This document shows positions 52,190 through 61,595 of a stretch of DNA of 64,000 nucleotides, piece by piece; the first letter of the stretch is position 1; each line of letters opens with the position of its first letter. This DNA is from Planobispora longispora (GTDB lineage Bacteria; Actinomycetota; Actinomycetes; Streptosporangiales; Streptosporangiaceae). Both the position numbers and the translations under genes were made by a program. A model generated the notes under the pieces. It was not told the DNA's origin. It searched no databases and worked only from the letters and a program-made list of their open reading frames with translations. The stretch lies in assembly GCF_016863135.1 (NCBI RefSeq), contig NZ_BOOH01000039.1, positions 1 to 64,000 of the forward strand. The letters are read 5' to 3'.

Positions 52190-52642
52190 ATGACCGACGA
52201 CTCCGCCGTCCGCGATCTCTACTCCCGCCTGCTGGATGCCTGGAACCGCCGCGATGCCAAGGACTACGCGTCGTTGATCGCCGACGACGGCACGATCATC
52301 GGCTTCGACGGCAGCATCGAGACGGGCGGGCAGGAGGTCGAAGAGCACCTCGCCGCCATCTTCGCCGACCACCCCACCGCCTCCTACGTCGCCAAGGTGC
52401 GCGAGGTCCGCCCACTCGGCCCGGACACGGTGCTGCTGCGGGCCATCGTCGGCCTGGTCCCGCCCGGGGCCGACGACCTGAAGCCGGAGGGCAACGCCCA
52501 CCAGACCCTCGTCGCGGAGCGGCACGGGGACACCTGGCGAATCGTTCTCTTTCAGAACACCCCGGCCCAGTACCACGGGCGTCCTCATCTCGTCGAGCAG
52601 CACACCGCCGAGCTCCGGGAGCTCCTGACCGCGCGTCCGTGA
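52190..52642 (+). CDS. SgcJ/EcaC-type SnoaL-like protein
   Basis: 150 residues, NTF2-like fold (AVRDLYSRLLDAWNRRDAKDY, GHP-like region IFADHPTASYVAKVREVRPL, VLFQNTPAQYHGRPHL). SgcJ/EcaC relatives are small unknown-function proteins, some linked to secondary metabolism. Stands alone; no biosynthetic cluster is nearby. Confidence 0.82.
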   Translation: MTDDSAVRDLYSRLLDAWNRRDAKDYASLIADDGTIIGFDGSIETGGQEVEEHLAAIFADHPTASYVAKVREVRPLGPDTVLLRAIVGLVPPGADDLKPEGNAHQTLVAERHGDTWRIVLFQNTPAQYHGRPHLVEQHTAELRELLTARP

Positions 52643-52739
52643 CTCCGGCGTGGCTCCGGCATGGCTCCGATGGCTCCGGCATCGTGGCGGGCTTGGCGCG
52701 GTGCCGTACGGCGCGCACGACCTCCGCTGCGGACCGGGC

Positions 52740-53207
52740 TCAGCAGAGACCGTCGCCCTCCTCGGCCTCGTCGATCTGGCACCAGACCGCGGTGCCGGTC
52801 TCCTCGTCGTGGTGCACTCCCCATTTGGCCGCCAGCGCCTCGACCAGGGCCAGACCACGGCCGCTGTCACCGGTGGGGTCGGCGGCGCGCAGGAAGGGCA
52901 TGCTGGCAGCCGAGCCGTCATCGATCACCTCGATGTGCACCAGGCCGTCGGTGGCGCCCAGGTAGACGGTCACCGTCCCGTCCGGGCCTCGTCCGGAGTC
53001 GGAGTGGATCACCGCGTTGGTGATGAGCTCGCTGAGCAACAGCAGCGCCGTGTAGCGGGTGTCTGCGCCCTGGTCGGCCAGCAGGTCCTGGGCCCAGGCG
53101 CGGGCCTGCGGTACGGCGGCGGGCCTGCCGAGGAGCGGGGCGGTGAGCGGGCCGGGGCGGCGGGCCTGCCGAGGAGCGGGGCGGTGAGCGGGCAGGGGCG
53201 TGCTCAT
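52740..53207 (-). CDS. Anti-sigma-factor-like ATPase (RsbW/HATPase)
   Basis: 155 residues with a histidine-kinase-type ATPase fold: N-box LLLSELITNAVIHS (about 59-72), VIDDG (about 95-99) and GRGLALVEALAAKWG. Such proteins act as serine kinases or anti-sigma factors, often with Scr1-type regulators and DUF397 as here. A 41-bp tandem duplication (53120-53200) covers the N-terminal codons and shifts frame between copies. It overlaps the upstream gene by 4 nt. Confidence 0.82.
   Translation of the reverse strand: MSTPLPAHRPAPRQARRPGPLTAPLLGRPAAVPQARAWAQDLLADQGADTRYTALLLLSELITNAVIHSDSGRGPDGTVTVYLGATDGLVHIEVIDDGSAASMPFLRAADPTGDSGRGLALVEALAAKWGVHHDEETGTAVWCQIDEAEEGDGLC
53120..53200. repeat. 41-bp tandem duplication
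   Basis: CGGGCCTGCCGAGGAGCGGG and the following 13 bases recur with a period of 41 bp (copies begin at 53120 and 53161). Because 41 is not a multiple of three, the two copies are read in different frames within the ATPase gene. Confidence 0.8.
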
Positions 53208-53491
53208 GCGATCGCCACCGCGGCGATGATGTCGGCGGCGTTGCGGGCCTCGGCCCAGACCTGCTCGCTCCGGCGCCAGCACCGGGCCCACCAGGGCCGC
53301 CAGGTGAAGAGCCAGTCGCGGCCGTGGCGGGTGGCGGTGATGCGGACCCGGGCGCGGCCAGTGGAGATGACCTCCAGCACGGGTTGCCCGGCGGCGGGCA
53401 GCACCAGGGCGGTGCCTACTCCCAGGTCGCGCAAGTCCCGGCCCAGCCGGACCAAATGGATGAACTGCTCTTGCTGATCGTGTGAAGTCAT
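53204..53491 (-). CDS. Hypothetical protein, 95 aa
   Basis: Small soluble protein (FIHLVRLGRDLRDLGVGTAL, RARVRITATRHGRDWLFTWR). Its stop overlaps the ATPase start (ATGA). Such small proteins commonly accompany the regulator/ATPase cluster in Streptosporangiaceae-like genomes. Function unknown. Confidence 0.65.
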   Translation of the reverse strand: MTSHDQQEQFIHLVRLGRDLRDLGVGTALVLPAAGQPVLEVISTGRARVRITATRHGRDWLFTWRPWWARCWRRSEQVWAEARNAADIIAAVAIA

Positions 53492-53730
53492 GATGAGTGC
53501 CTCCTACCGGAAAACCGGTTCGCGGGGGTGGAGATTGCTGACGGTCCCGGCGCGGGAGGAGGCCAGCTCGACTATGCCCGATTTTTTACTTTCAGTAAGA
53601 GTCGAACACGTACAGTAACGACATAGTCATGATGCGCTTGGCGAGTGCAGGCTGTCAATGCACTGTGCAAATTCAGCTTGATTGATGCATCTGCCAGCGA
53701 AGAAGTGATCACTTCGGCACACTGGGTCAC
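53492..53730. promoter_or_regulatory. Divergent, AT-rich promoter region
   Basis: It is distinctly less GC-rich than its surroundings. It contains the palindrome TTACTTTCAGTAA (53586-53598) and, on the minus strand, TTGACA near 53655, a possible -35 for the 53491 gene. A likely operator for the adjacent XRE regulator. Confidence 0.45.
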
Positions 53731-54588
53731 ATGTCCCCGGCCCACAGCCCCACCGTCAGGCTCCGGCGTCTGGCCCGCGAGCTCCGCAGGATGCGCGAGG
53801 AAAGCGGTCTGAGTCCCGAAGACGCGGCGGCCCGCTTGGGGTGGAGCCGGAGCAAGGTGAGCCGTATCGAAACCGGTCGCACCCGAGCCGGCCTCACCGA
53901 CGTCGCCGCCATCTGCGACCTGTACGGCGTCGACTCCTCGGTCCGCGCGGGACTGCTCCAGCTCGCCAAAGAAGCCCGCCAGAGGGGATGGTGGACGGCC
54001 TACGCGGACGTGTTCACCGGCTCCTACATCGGACTCGAAGACGAGGCCTCCCTGATCCGGCAGTGGGAGGTCCAACTGATCCCCGGCCTCCTGCAGACTG
54101 AGGACTACGCACGCGTGGTGATCAGCACGGGACGGCCGGACCTCCAGGACACCGACGTCATCCACCGGCGCGTCATGGCCCGCATGGCCCGCCGTACGCT
54201 GCTCAGCCGGCCGGACGCTCCCGAGCTCTACGCGATCCTGGACGAAGGCGTCATCCGCCGCCCGATCGGCGGCCGGGACCTGATGCGGGACCAACTCGAC
54301 GCGCTACTGGTCGCGGCGCGGCGCCCCAACGTGACGATCCGGCTCCTCCCCTACAGCGCCGGAGCCCACGCCGGGTTGGAGGGGACGTTCACCATCCTGT
54401 CCTTCCCCGAGGAAGTCGACCCCGACGTCGCCTATGTGGAGGGCACCGCGGGTGACATATATGTCGAGAGCTCAGACCAGGTGAATCGCTATACGCTAGC
54501 CTTTGCCCGCATTTGCGACGTGGCCCTGTCCCCGGCGGACTCCACGGAGCTGATCAATGAGGCGAAGGAGCGTCTGTCTCATGACTGA
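53731..54588 (+). CDS. XRE regulator with DUF5753 (Scr1-type) domain
   Basis: 285 residues. N-terminal HTH (LRRLARELRRMREESGLSPE, AAARLGWSRSKVSRIETGR), then DUF5753 (IGLEDEASLIRQWEVQLIPG, LLQTEDYARVVIS). These regulators form toxin-antitoxin-like pairs with DUF397 proteins, and the DUF397 gene overlaps its end. Likely controls this cluster. Confidence 0.9.
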   Translation: MSPAHSPTVRLRRLARELRRMREESGLSPEDAAARLGWSRSKVSRIETGRTRAGLTDVAAICDLYGVDSSVRAGLLQLAKEARQRGWWTAYADVFTGSYIGLEDEASLIRQWEVQLIPGLLQTEDYARVVISTGRPDLQDTDVIHRRVMARMARRTLLSRPDAPELYAILDEGVIRRPIGGRDLMRDQLDALLVAARRPNVTIRLLPYSAGAHAGLEGTFTILSFPEEVDPDVAYVEGTAGDIYVESSDQVNRYTLAFARICDVALSPADSTELINEAKERLSHD

Positions 54589-54784
54589 CCTGTCGAACGC
54601 CGTCTGGCGGAAGAGCAGCCTGAGCGGCAGCGGCAACAACTGCGTCGAAGTGGCCGACCTTCCCGGCCTCGTAGCCATCCGCGACAGCAAGGACCCCCAC
54701 GGCCCGGCGCTGCTCTTCTCCCCTGCTGAATGGCGAGCCTTCACCACCGGGATTTGCAACGGCAGATTCGACGATCTGATCTGA
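54581..54784 (+). CDS. DUF397 protein
   Basis: 67 residues with the DUF397 pattern AVWRKSSLSGSGNNCVEVAD and RDSKDPHGPALLFSPAEWRA. Overlaps the Scr1-type regulator by 8 bp. DUF397 proteins (for example ScrA/BldB-linked types) partner such regulators. Confidence 0.92.
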   Translation: MTDLSNAVWRKSSLSGSGNNCVEVADLPGLVAIRDSKDPHGPALLFSPAEWRAFTTGICNGRFDDLI

Positions 54785-54981
54785 GCCTCCGCCGTACACA
54801 CCCGGCTGCCAGCCATCTGGTACCGAAACCGCGCCCAAGCCGAACAGCGCCTCCGTACGGTGATCGAGTCCGCCGTGGAGAAGCGCCACGTCACCACGGT
54901 GAAGCCCTTGCTTCAGCCTGAGGTTGCCCCCTCGGAGCGAGAAGCCACTGCCCCGGTCCTCCCGGCGACCGAGGCACCAAG

Positions 54982-55520
54982 GTGCGGATGGAGTCCGTGG
55001 ACGACTTCGCCGGCCGCAGTTGGTCGGCTCCCTATCGCACCTCCCGGGTACGACTGATCGCCAAAGCCCTCCCTGATATGCACCTTCCGGAGGCACAGTT
55101 GCTCGGGCTCTTCAGCACCCGGTTGCTGAAGCCCGTCCTGACCCACGTTGTCATCACCGACCGGCGCATCTTCGCATTGGGTGAATCGGCTGTGGACTCC
55201 GATGACCCCGTGGTGGCCCTCCTCGTGTCCGACATCGCAGCCTGTGATGTACGTAAGCGCGGCTTCGGCCGTCCGAACACCTTGTCCGTGCGGCTGCGCG
55301 ACGGATCCGTCGTCGACCTGGGCGACATCCCCCCTGACGACAACACGGTGATCCGCCGGATGATCCGTGAGATCTCCGCTCAAGCGGCGCCGACGCGGGC
55401 GCGCAGATTCAATCCGCCGCCCGGATGGCCGCACCTCCCGTCGGATTGGATCCCTCCGACCGGCTGGAAGCCTGACCCGACGTGGCGCCCGCGCCTGAGG
55501 ACTGGGAGTTCTGGACCGAG
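54982..55520 (+). pseudogene. PH-domain protein with frameshifted Pro/Trp-rich tail
   Basis: GTG 54982 start; residues about 30-125 resemble a bacterial PH domain (THVVITDRRIFALGESA, RKRGFGRPNTLSVRLRDGSVV). The tail has PxxGW repeats (NPPPGWPHLPSDWIPP, TGWKPDPTW). The next expected residues, APAPEDWEFW, lie in the neighbouring frame: one base appears missing near 55484. In that frame no stop occurs before the downstream ATPase, so the original 3' end is probably lost. Insertion of the defence island may have cut the gene. Confidence 0.6.
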
Positions 55521-55766
55521 ATGGCGGGCATACGGGTATCGTCTCCGGCCGTCACCACGGTGCCGGTCGAGGCAAAGGCCGTACAGGAGGAGCGGGCGAG
55601 CGCCACAGTCGAAGAGTCCGAGGCCCATACCGGGTCACCGGCCGACCGATCCGACATCGCGTCTCAGGCCGATTCCCTCACCGGAGAAGCCGGGCGGGAC
55701 TCGTCTTGTGCATCCTTTACTCCAAGTTCGGTTACGTTGCAGAGCGTACACATTGGAGAATCAACT

Positions 55767-57269
55767 ATGTCCACCTGGCGCGAGCAGATTCCGACCAGTG
55801 GCTCCGTGGAGCTCCCACCCGACCCTCGTGCGCTCGAAGGGCTCGGCCGTAACCACTCGTTGGAGACCGCCGTCGCCGACCTCGTAGACAACTCCATCGA
55901 CGCCGGGGCGAGTCACGTGCTCATCCGTCTCGTGAGGGTGGAGGGTCGGCTCCGCGCACTGTATGTCGTGGACAACGGTCACGGCATACCGGAATCGAAG
56001 ATCGATTCAGCGATGACAGTCGGCGGGCGTCGCACCTACAGCTCCGGAGACCTCGGCAAGTTCGGTCTCGGCCTGAAGGCGGCCTCGTTCAGCCAGGCTC
56101 GCAGCTTGACTATGGTCTCGAAGGCGTTCGGATCCCCGTCCGTCGGCCGACGTTGGCTCCTCGACGAGAACCGCAAGGGATTCCACTGTGACACCGTACC
56201 CACGGATTTCGCGGAGGACGAGTTCTCACGGGACTGGGGGTTCGAGGAGATATCCACCGGAACGGTGATCCGCTGGGACAACGTCACGGGCTTTCCCGCC
56301 ACGAACGACCCGGCGCGAGTAGAGGACTTCATCTCCCGTACGGCCACCGCCCTGCGCAACCACCTCGGCTTGGTCTTCCACCGCATCCTCGACGCCGGCA
56401 GAGTCGACATCTCCATCGACGTGGAAGACGTCGAGGTCGACGCTCCCGGCCCCCGGCTCCCCGTGGACCCTCTCAACCCCTTCGGCTACACCCGGTCGGG
56501 CCGTACGGGCTACCCGAAAACTCTGCAGGGTCGACTGGACGACACCGATCTCGCCTTCAACTGCCATATCTGGACGGGTCGTTCCAACCTCCCGCAGTTC
56601 AAGCTGCCCGGCGGGCCGGAGCTCCGGCAGGGGATCTACTTCTACCGTCGTGACCGCCTGCTCCAGGCCGGCGGAGGCTGGCACGGCATCCACTCGTCCG
56701 ATCGGCGGTTGCAGCTCGCCCGCGTCGAGGTCGAGATCGACGATGACGTCGTCGGACTTTTCACCATGAACCCGGAGAAGTCACGGGTCAACGTCGGCCC
56801 TGAGTTCACCCAGCTGGCCGAGCACGCCACGGCTGAGGACGGTACGACCTTCGTCGACTATCTCGCCGCGGCCGAGCAGACGTTCCGGGAATCACGCAAG
56901 CGCACGAACGAGCGCCGGAAGATGGCTCCGCTCGGCAAGGGCATCGCTCCGGACCTACGCAAGGCCATAGAGCGCGAGATCCCGTTCGATGAGGACGAGG
57001 AGCCCATCGACATCAGGTGGAAGCGCTTCCCCGATGACGACTTCTTCGAGATCGACCGGGAGCATCGCACGCTGTGGTTGAACGAGAGATACCGCCCCGA
57101 TTCCCGGGGGGAACGACGCAGCGTGAACGACGCACCGCTGACCAAGGCGCTGCTCTACCTCGTGGCCGAAGACCTGTTCCGCGGCGAGTACCTCGGTGCC
57201 CGGGACAAGGACAACATCGAGCTCTACCAGGAGATCCTGACGGCCGCGGCGAAGAGCGAGCAGGCATGA
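55767..57269 (+). CDS. MutL/MORC-like GHKL ATPase (MzaA-like)
   Basis: 500 residues; ATG 55767 follows TTGGAGA. GHKL motifs are N-box VADLVDNSIDAGAS, DNGHGI and GKFGLGLKAAS. Iyer, Abhiman and Aravind described such MutL/MORC-type ATPases in restriction-like operons with Z1 helicases, and Mza (MutL, Z1, DUF, AIPR) is an experimentally shown antiviral system. The Z1 gene follows at 57316. There is no frame link to the upstream PH gene in function. Probably senses or clamps DNA in an ATP-dependent way. Confidence 0.85.
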   Translation: MSTWREQIPTSGSVELPPDPRALEGLGRNHSLETAVADLVDNSIDAGASHVLIRLVRVEGRLRALYVVDNGHGIPESKIDSAMTVGGRRTYSSGDLGKFGLGLKAASFSQARSLTMVSKAFGSPSVGRRWLLDENRKGFHCDTVPTDFAEDEFSRDWGFEEISTGTVIRWDNVTGFPATNDPARVEDFISRTATALRNHLGLVFHRILDAGRVDISIDVEDVEVDAPGPRLPVDPLNPFGYTRSGRTGYPKTLQGRLDDTDLAFNCHIWTGRSNLPQFKLPGGPELRQGIYFYRRDRLLQAGGGWHGIHSSDRRLQLARVEVEIDDDVVGLFTMNPEKSRVNVGPEFTQLAEHATAEDGTTFVDYLAAAEQTFRESRKRTNERRKMAPLGKGIAPDLRKAIEREIPFDEDEEPIDIRWKRFPDDDFFEIDREHRTLWLNERYRPDSRGERRSVNDAPLTKALLYLVAEDLFRGEYLGARDKDNIELYQEILTAAAKSEQA

Positions 57270-57315
57270 TCATGTCCGATTTCCCGGTTGAAGCGCTGAA
57301 GCATGGAGTGACCGC

Positions 57316-60225
57316 ATGACCGAGACGTTCCGCAGGGCCTATTTGGGTGCGCTCGCGATGATGGACGCCACGGGACCTCGAGATCTGCACGGTGCAGCAG
57401 CCTTCGCCGGTGGCGACCCTTCCGTCTCCTGCGACGACGCTGCCCTTCGCGCCTATCTGTCGAACGCCCATCCAGATGACGCCTTGGGCAAGGGCCTTCA
57501 CCTCCGCCTGGCCACGTGGGACGGTGCGGCATCCGGTGAGCCATGGGCGGGAGGCACAGAAGCCAACACCGAGGAGCGCCGAGCGGAGGTCGTACGGCAG
57601 CTGAAAGTGGACGATCAGACCGCCATCCTGTTCCGTGAGCGGTTCCCCATCGCCGGCGTCGAAGAGCCCATCACCATCGCCGATCGGTGGGACCCCTGGT
57701 ACACCGACGCCATCCAGCGGGAACGCGGCTTCTACTGGGACCACTACAGCCGTTTCCTCAACGAGGAGCGCGGTTGGGCGCCCGAAGCCGTCGCAGCACT
57801 CGACATCGCGACGGACCGGGTGGTCGAGCGGCTGTCGGATCCCGCGCGGGAAGACGCCTATCAGGCCAAGGGACTCGTCGTCGGCTACGTCCAGAGCGGC
57901 AAGACCGCCAACTTCACCGGCGTCCTCGCCAAGGCCATCGACTCCGGTTACCGTCTGATCATCGTTCTGACCGGGACGACCGACCTCCTGCGCGCCCAGA
58001 CACAGCGCCGCCTCGACATGGAACTCGTGGGCCGGGAGAACCTCCTCCGCGGCATCGACCCCTCCGACGGCGAAGCCCTCGACTCGGTCGACTACCAGGA
58101 TGACCCGGACTGGATCGACGACAAGTTCGTACGGCACCGTGCCCGCCCCTCCGACACGGGCTTCCCCGACGTCCATCGGCTCACCACCCACCGCTTCGAC
58201 TACAAGAGCCTCCGACAGGGCATCGCCGCCCTCGACTTCGAGAAGAGAGAGCGCAACCGGCCCTTCTTCCATCCCGACAACCTGTTCTCCAGCGACGCCC
58301 GTCTTCTGGTGGTCAAGAAGAACGCGACAGTGCTCGGCAAGCTGGTGAAGGACCTCAACAAGATCACAGCTCGTCTGGGCGAGATCCCGACGCTGATCGT
58401 GGACGACGAGTCGGACCAGGCTTCGGTCAACACCAGCAACCCGAAGAAATGGAAAGCGGATCAGGTCGAGCGGACCGCCATCAACCGGCTGATCTCGCAG
58501 CTGCTCGTGATGCTGCCGCGGGCTCAGTATGTCGGTTACACGGCCACCCCGTTCGCAAACGTCTTCATCGACCCAAGTGACGCCGAGGACATCTTCCCCA
58601 AGGACTTCCTGATCTCTCTCAGCCGCACGCCCGGATACATGGGGGCCTCGGACTTCCATGACCTCGACTCCGAACTGGAGCCGTCGCAGCGCACGATCTC
58701 CAACTCCAAGGAGAAAGCGCATGTGCGCATGCTCGCGGAAGACGGCGGGGACGACCATGAACTTCTAGAGGCGATGGACGCCTACGTCCTGGCCGGCGCG
58801 GTCAAGGTGTACCGCGAGCGCCAGGGCCACGCTCCTTACAAGCATCACACGATGCTCGTCCACGAGGCGATGGCGAGAGACATACATCGCGGGCAGGCTG
58901 AGAACGTCCACAACCTGTGGAAGTCACGAGGCTACTTCTCGACCGCCTCGCACGACCGTCTCCGGGCCCTGTACGAGAAGGACATCCTTCCGGTGTCCCA
59001 GGCGATCGCCCCGGGGCTGCCCACGCCTTCGACCTTCGACGAACTGCGCCCCCATCTCGGAGAGGCAGTCTCCCGAATCGGCCGAGCGGGCAACCCCGTC
59101 ATCGTGGTGAACAGCGACAAGGACATCGAGCAGGAGGAACTCGACTTCGAGCGGAACAGGGTCTGGAGAATCCTGATCGGCGGGAACAAGCTCGCACGGG
59201 GGTTCACCGTCGAAGGCCTCACCGTCTCCTACTACCGCAGGCTCACCAAGCAGGCGGACACCCTCATGCAGATGGGTCGGTGGTTCGGCTACCGGAAGGG
59301 ATTCAAGGACCTGGTCCGCCTCTACATCACGTCCGAGCTCTACGAAGCCTTCGAGGCGGTCGTCCTCGACGAGGAGCACTTCCGGTCAGAACTCCGCCGC
59401 TATGCCGAATTGGTCGACGGCCGCCCTCAGATCACCCCTAAGCAGATCCCTCCGCTGGTCGCCCAGCATCTCCCCTGGCTCAAGCCGACTGCCGTCGGCA
59501 AGATGTACAACGCCGTTCTGACGGAGCGCTGTTCTCCGGGGGTCGGCATAGAACCGACGGGATACCCCAACAATCCCGCGCTCATCAGCGCCAACGCAAC
59601 GGCCTTCGTCCCGGTTCTTCAGGCCGCTCAGCGGCGGGTCGAATTCCGGACGGCCTTGGGCCCGAAATTCCCCGCTCTCACGGGTCTGGTGACTCACCCC
59701 GCGCTGCTCGACGTTCTCACATCGCTCGCGTGGTTGAACTCCGAGCATTTCAAGCCGGACCTGGCATGGCTGCGAAAGCTCCGCTCCGATCAGGTTGAGG
59801 ACTGGGTGTTCATCCTGCCCCAGCATGCCCGCGCCTCAGAGACGCACGGACTCCTCCTGGGCAACGGACCGCTCAGCCTGCACGAGCGCAACCGGCGTCG
59901 TGCACCCCACTTCGGCGCCATCAGCACGCCGCGCCACAGGACACCGGCCAGACGAATCGCCGGAGTCGAGAGGTCGATCGGCGATCCCGTCGCCGACGAG
60001 CTGGCTCGCGGCAGGCGAGGGGCGATCCTCCTCTATCCATCGTTTGAAGAGGGCCTGAAGGTCTCCGGACCGACCGAAGAGGTATCGCCCGAAAAGGTGA
60101 TCATGGCGTTCCACCTGGTTGCGCCGGATACCTCCCAGGGGGGCAACAGCCGCCTCCTGATGTTCACGACCAGGGACAGCAGCCAGAGCAACGCTGCCAT
60201 CATCGACACGGTCCAGCAGAGGTAA
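57316..60225 (+). CDS. Z1-domain superfamily II helicase (MzaB-like), copy 1
   Basis: 969 residues. Helicase core: Walker A GYVQSGKTANF (about 189-199), Walker B LIVDDESDQAS, YVGYTATPFANVFIDP, and the C-terminal motif VI region TLMQMGRWFGYRKGF. Between them lies the Z1 domain (FTVEGLTVSYY, LARGF). Z1 helicases partner MutL/MORC ATPases in antiviral operons. SD GGAG lies 8 nt before ATG 57316. Convergent with the methyltransferase gene. Confidence 0.9.
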   Translation: MTETFRRAYLGALAMMDATGPRDLHGAAAFAGGDPSVSCDDAALRAYLSNAHPDDALGKGLHLRLATWDGAASGEPWAGGTEANTEERRAEVVRQLKVDDQTAILFRERFPIAGVEEPITIADRWDPWYTDAIQRERGFYWDHYSRFLNEERGWAPEAVAALDIATDRVVERLSDPAREDAYQAKGLVVGYVQSGKTANFTGVLAKAIDSGYRLIIVLTGTTDLLRAQTQRRLDMELVGRENLLRGIDPSDGEALDSVDYQDDPDWIDDKFVRHRARPSDTGFPDVHRLTTHRFDYKSLRQGIAALDFEKRERNRPFFHPDNLFSSDARLLVVKKNATVLGKLVKDLNKITARLGEIPTLIVDDESDQASVNTSNPKKWKADQVERTAINRLISQLLVMLPRAQYVGYTATPFANVFIDPSDAEDIFPKDFLISLSRTPGYMGASDFHDLDSELEPSQRTISNSKEKAHVRMLAEDGGDDHELLEAMDAYVLAGAVKVYRERQGHAPYKHHTMLVHEAMARDIHRGQAENVHNLWKSRGYFSTASHDRLRALYEKDILPVSQAIAPGLPTPSTFDELRPHLGEAVSRIGRAGNPVIVVNSDKDIEQEELDFERNRVWRILIGGNKLARGFTVEGLTVSYYRRLTKQADTLMQMGRWFGYRKGFKDLVRLYITSELYEAFEAVVLDEEHFRSELRRYAELVDGRPQITPKQIPPLVAQHLPWLKPTAVGKMYNAVLTERCSPGVGIEPTGYPNNPALISANATAFVPVLQAAQRRVEFRTALGPKFPALTGLVTHPALLDVLTSLAWLNSEHFKPDLAWLRKLRSDQVEDWVFILPQHARASETHGLLLGNGPLSLHERNRRRAPHFGAISTPRHRTPARRIAGVERSIGDPVADELARGRRGAILLYPSFEEGLKVSGPTEEVSPEKVIMAFHLVAPDTSQGGNSRLLMFTTRDSSQSNAAIIDTVQQR

Positions 60226-60245
60226 CGCATCTTCGAAACCACGTT

Positions 60246-60278
60246 GATGGGGTGCACGGGTCCGAACCCACGTACCCC
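60246..60278. terminator. Hairpin between convergent Z1 and dcm genes
   Basis: GATGGGGT (60246-60253) pairs with ACCCCATC, with an inner GGGT/ACCC stem. Placed exactly between two converging genes, it probably ends both transcripts. It looks slightly like a tRNA T-arm, but no full tRNA folds. Confidence 0.5.
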
Positions 60279-60328
60279 ATCAGCACTGCCTGCTCACCGA
60301 TCCCCCTTCTCCGGACGCCCGCAGAAGG

Positions 60329-61595
60329 TCAGCTGATTCGATTTCTTTCCCGCTGGAACCGTTCGTGACGAGCGTGACCCTCCTGGCCTACGAACGCCTT
60401 GAAGCCTTTGAGCTTGTATGCCAACCCAGTACCATCGCTCCGGACTTCAATATGGAAGTCCCTGCGGAGCGAGTCGATCCGGCGCGCCAGATCAGCAGTA
60501 TCCAGAGGGGCTTTGATGGCCTTGGCGATCTGCGCGAGAGTCATGAACTCCCCTCGATTGCGAAGAGCTCGATAGATCCGATCGTGTTCCGTGTCCATGT
60601 CGCATTCACGGGGTTCGGTCGCGTGAGCGAGCGCGGCGGAGACGGCGATGCCGAGCGTCTTGGCGACCGGGGGAGGGAACGCGTTGCCGATCTGTCGATA
60701 CCTCGCAGTCTTTCTACCGATGAAGGTCCATGCGAATTCCTCATCGTCCCAGCCCTGTAGGCGGGCGACCATCTCACAGGTCAGTTTGGGACCGACATCG
60801 AATACCTCATCAGCCAAGGGAGCGCGGTCCTCCACGCCCCACCCGTCGACTCCCATTTCGGCCCACGTCTTCTTCGCCCGGCTGGGCCCGAGATCGGCGC
60901 CACCGTGCTTCTTCGAGCCTCCGACGATGGTCGGTGCGATCGTATTGGCCCTCGCGGCCCAGGCCTCCGCCCCCCTGCCAGCCGTTGGCCGACATCAGCG
61001 GGAACAGCACCTTCCCGACGGTGGGAGGAGCGTGGGTGGCAGGGGTCGGCCAGTGAAAGAACGCGAAATCATCCGGTCTCATCGCGATGAGAACGAACCG
61101 GGGCCGTAACTGGGGCACACCATAATGGGATGCCTGCAGGATCCGCCATTCGGCGGCGTACCCGAACTCGCGTAGCCGGTCCAGCACGTGCTGCCGGTAG
61201 CCCGCGAACCTGGGCATGCTCATCCCGCGGACATTCTCCAACAGCAGGGCACGAGGTTTGATGATCTCGATCTGTTCGACGGCCCACGCGAATAGATCTC
61301 GCTCGTCGGTGGCTCCAAGCTGTTTGCCCGCGATCGTGAAAGGCGGGCAAGGCACCCCGCCGGCCAAGAGGTCGATCTCACCCGCGTAATCGCGTGGATC
61401 CCACAGACTCCGATCGGCGACGTCTCCGCACGCGACCTTCCAGTGCGGCCGATTGTGCCTGAGTGTGGCAACGGCATTCTCGTCCAGCTCGACCAACAGA
61501 TCGTGCTCGAATCCAGCACGCTCCAGCCCGAGCGCCTGACCACCGGCGCCGGCACAGATCTCCAGGACCTTGAAAGGTCCTCCAGCGTCGCCCAT
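60329..61595 (-). pseudogene. DNA cytosine-5 methyltransferase, frameshifted in a C6 run
   Basis: ATG 61595 follows GGGGAGGAC. All core motifs are present: LEICAGAGGQALG (I), GGVPCPPFTIAG with catalytic Cys (IV), ENVRG (VI), QASHYGVPQLRPR (VIII) and RYRQIGNAFPPPVAK (X). Motifs I-VIII are in one frame; after the C6 run at 60970-60975 the frame shifts, and the rest (APTIVGGSKKHGG to X) is read in another frame. One base less in the run restores a single ORF. A C-terminal winged-helix-like tail (MTLAQIAKAIKAPLDTADLA) is fused. Confidence 0.85.

Noticed and set aside
57013-58758. Minus-strand ORF opposite the Z1 gene
   Set aside because: Shadow of a well-supported helicase.
60246-60278. tRNA fragment or attachment site
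   Set aside because: It has a T-arm-like look only; no acceptor, D or anticodon arms fold around it, and no second copy is seen in the window.
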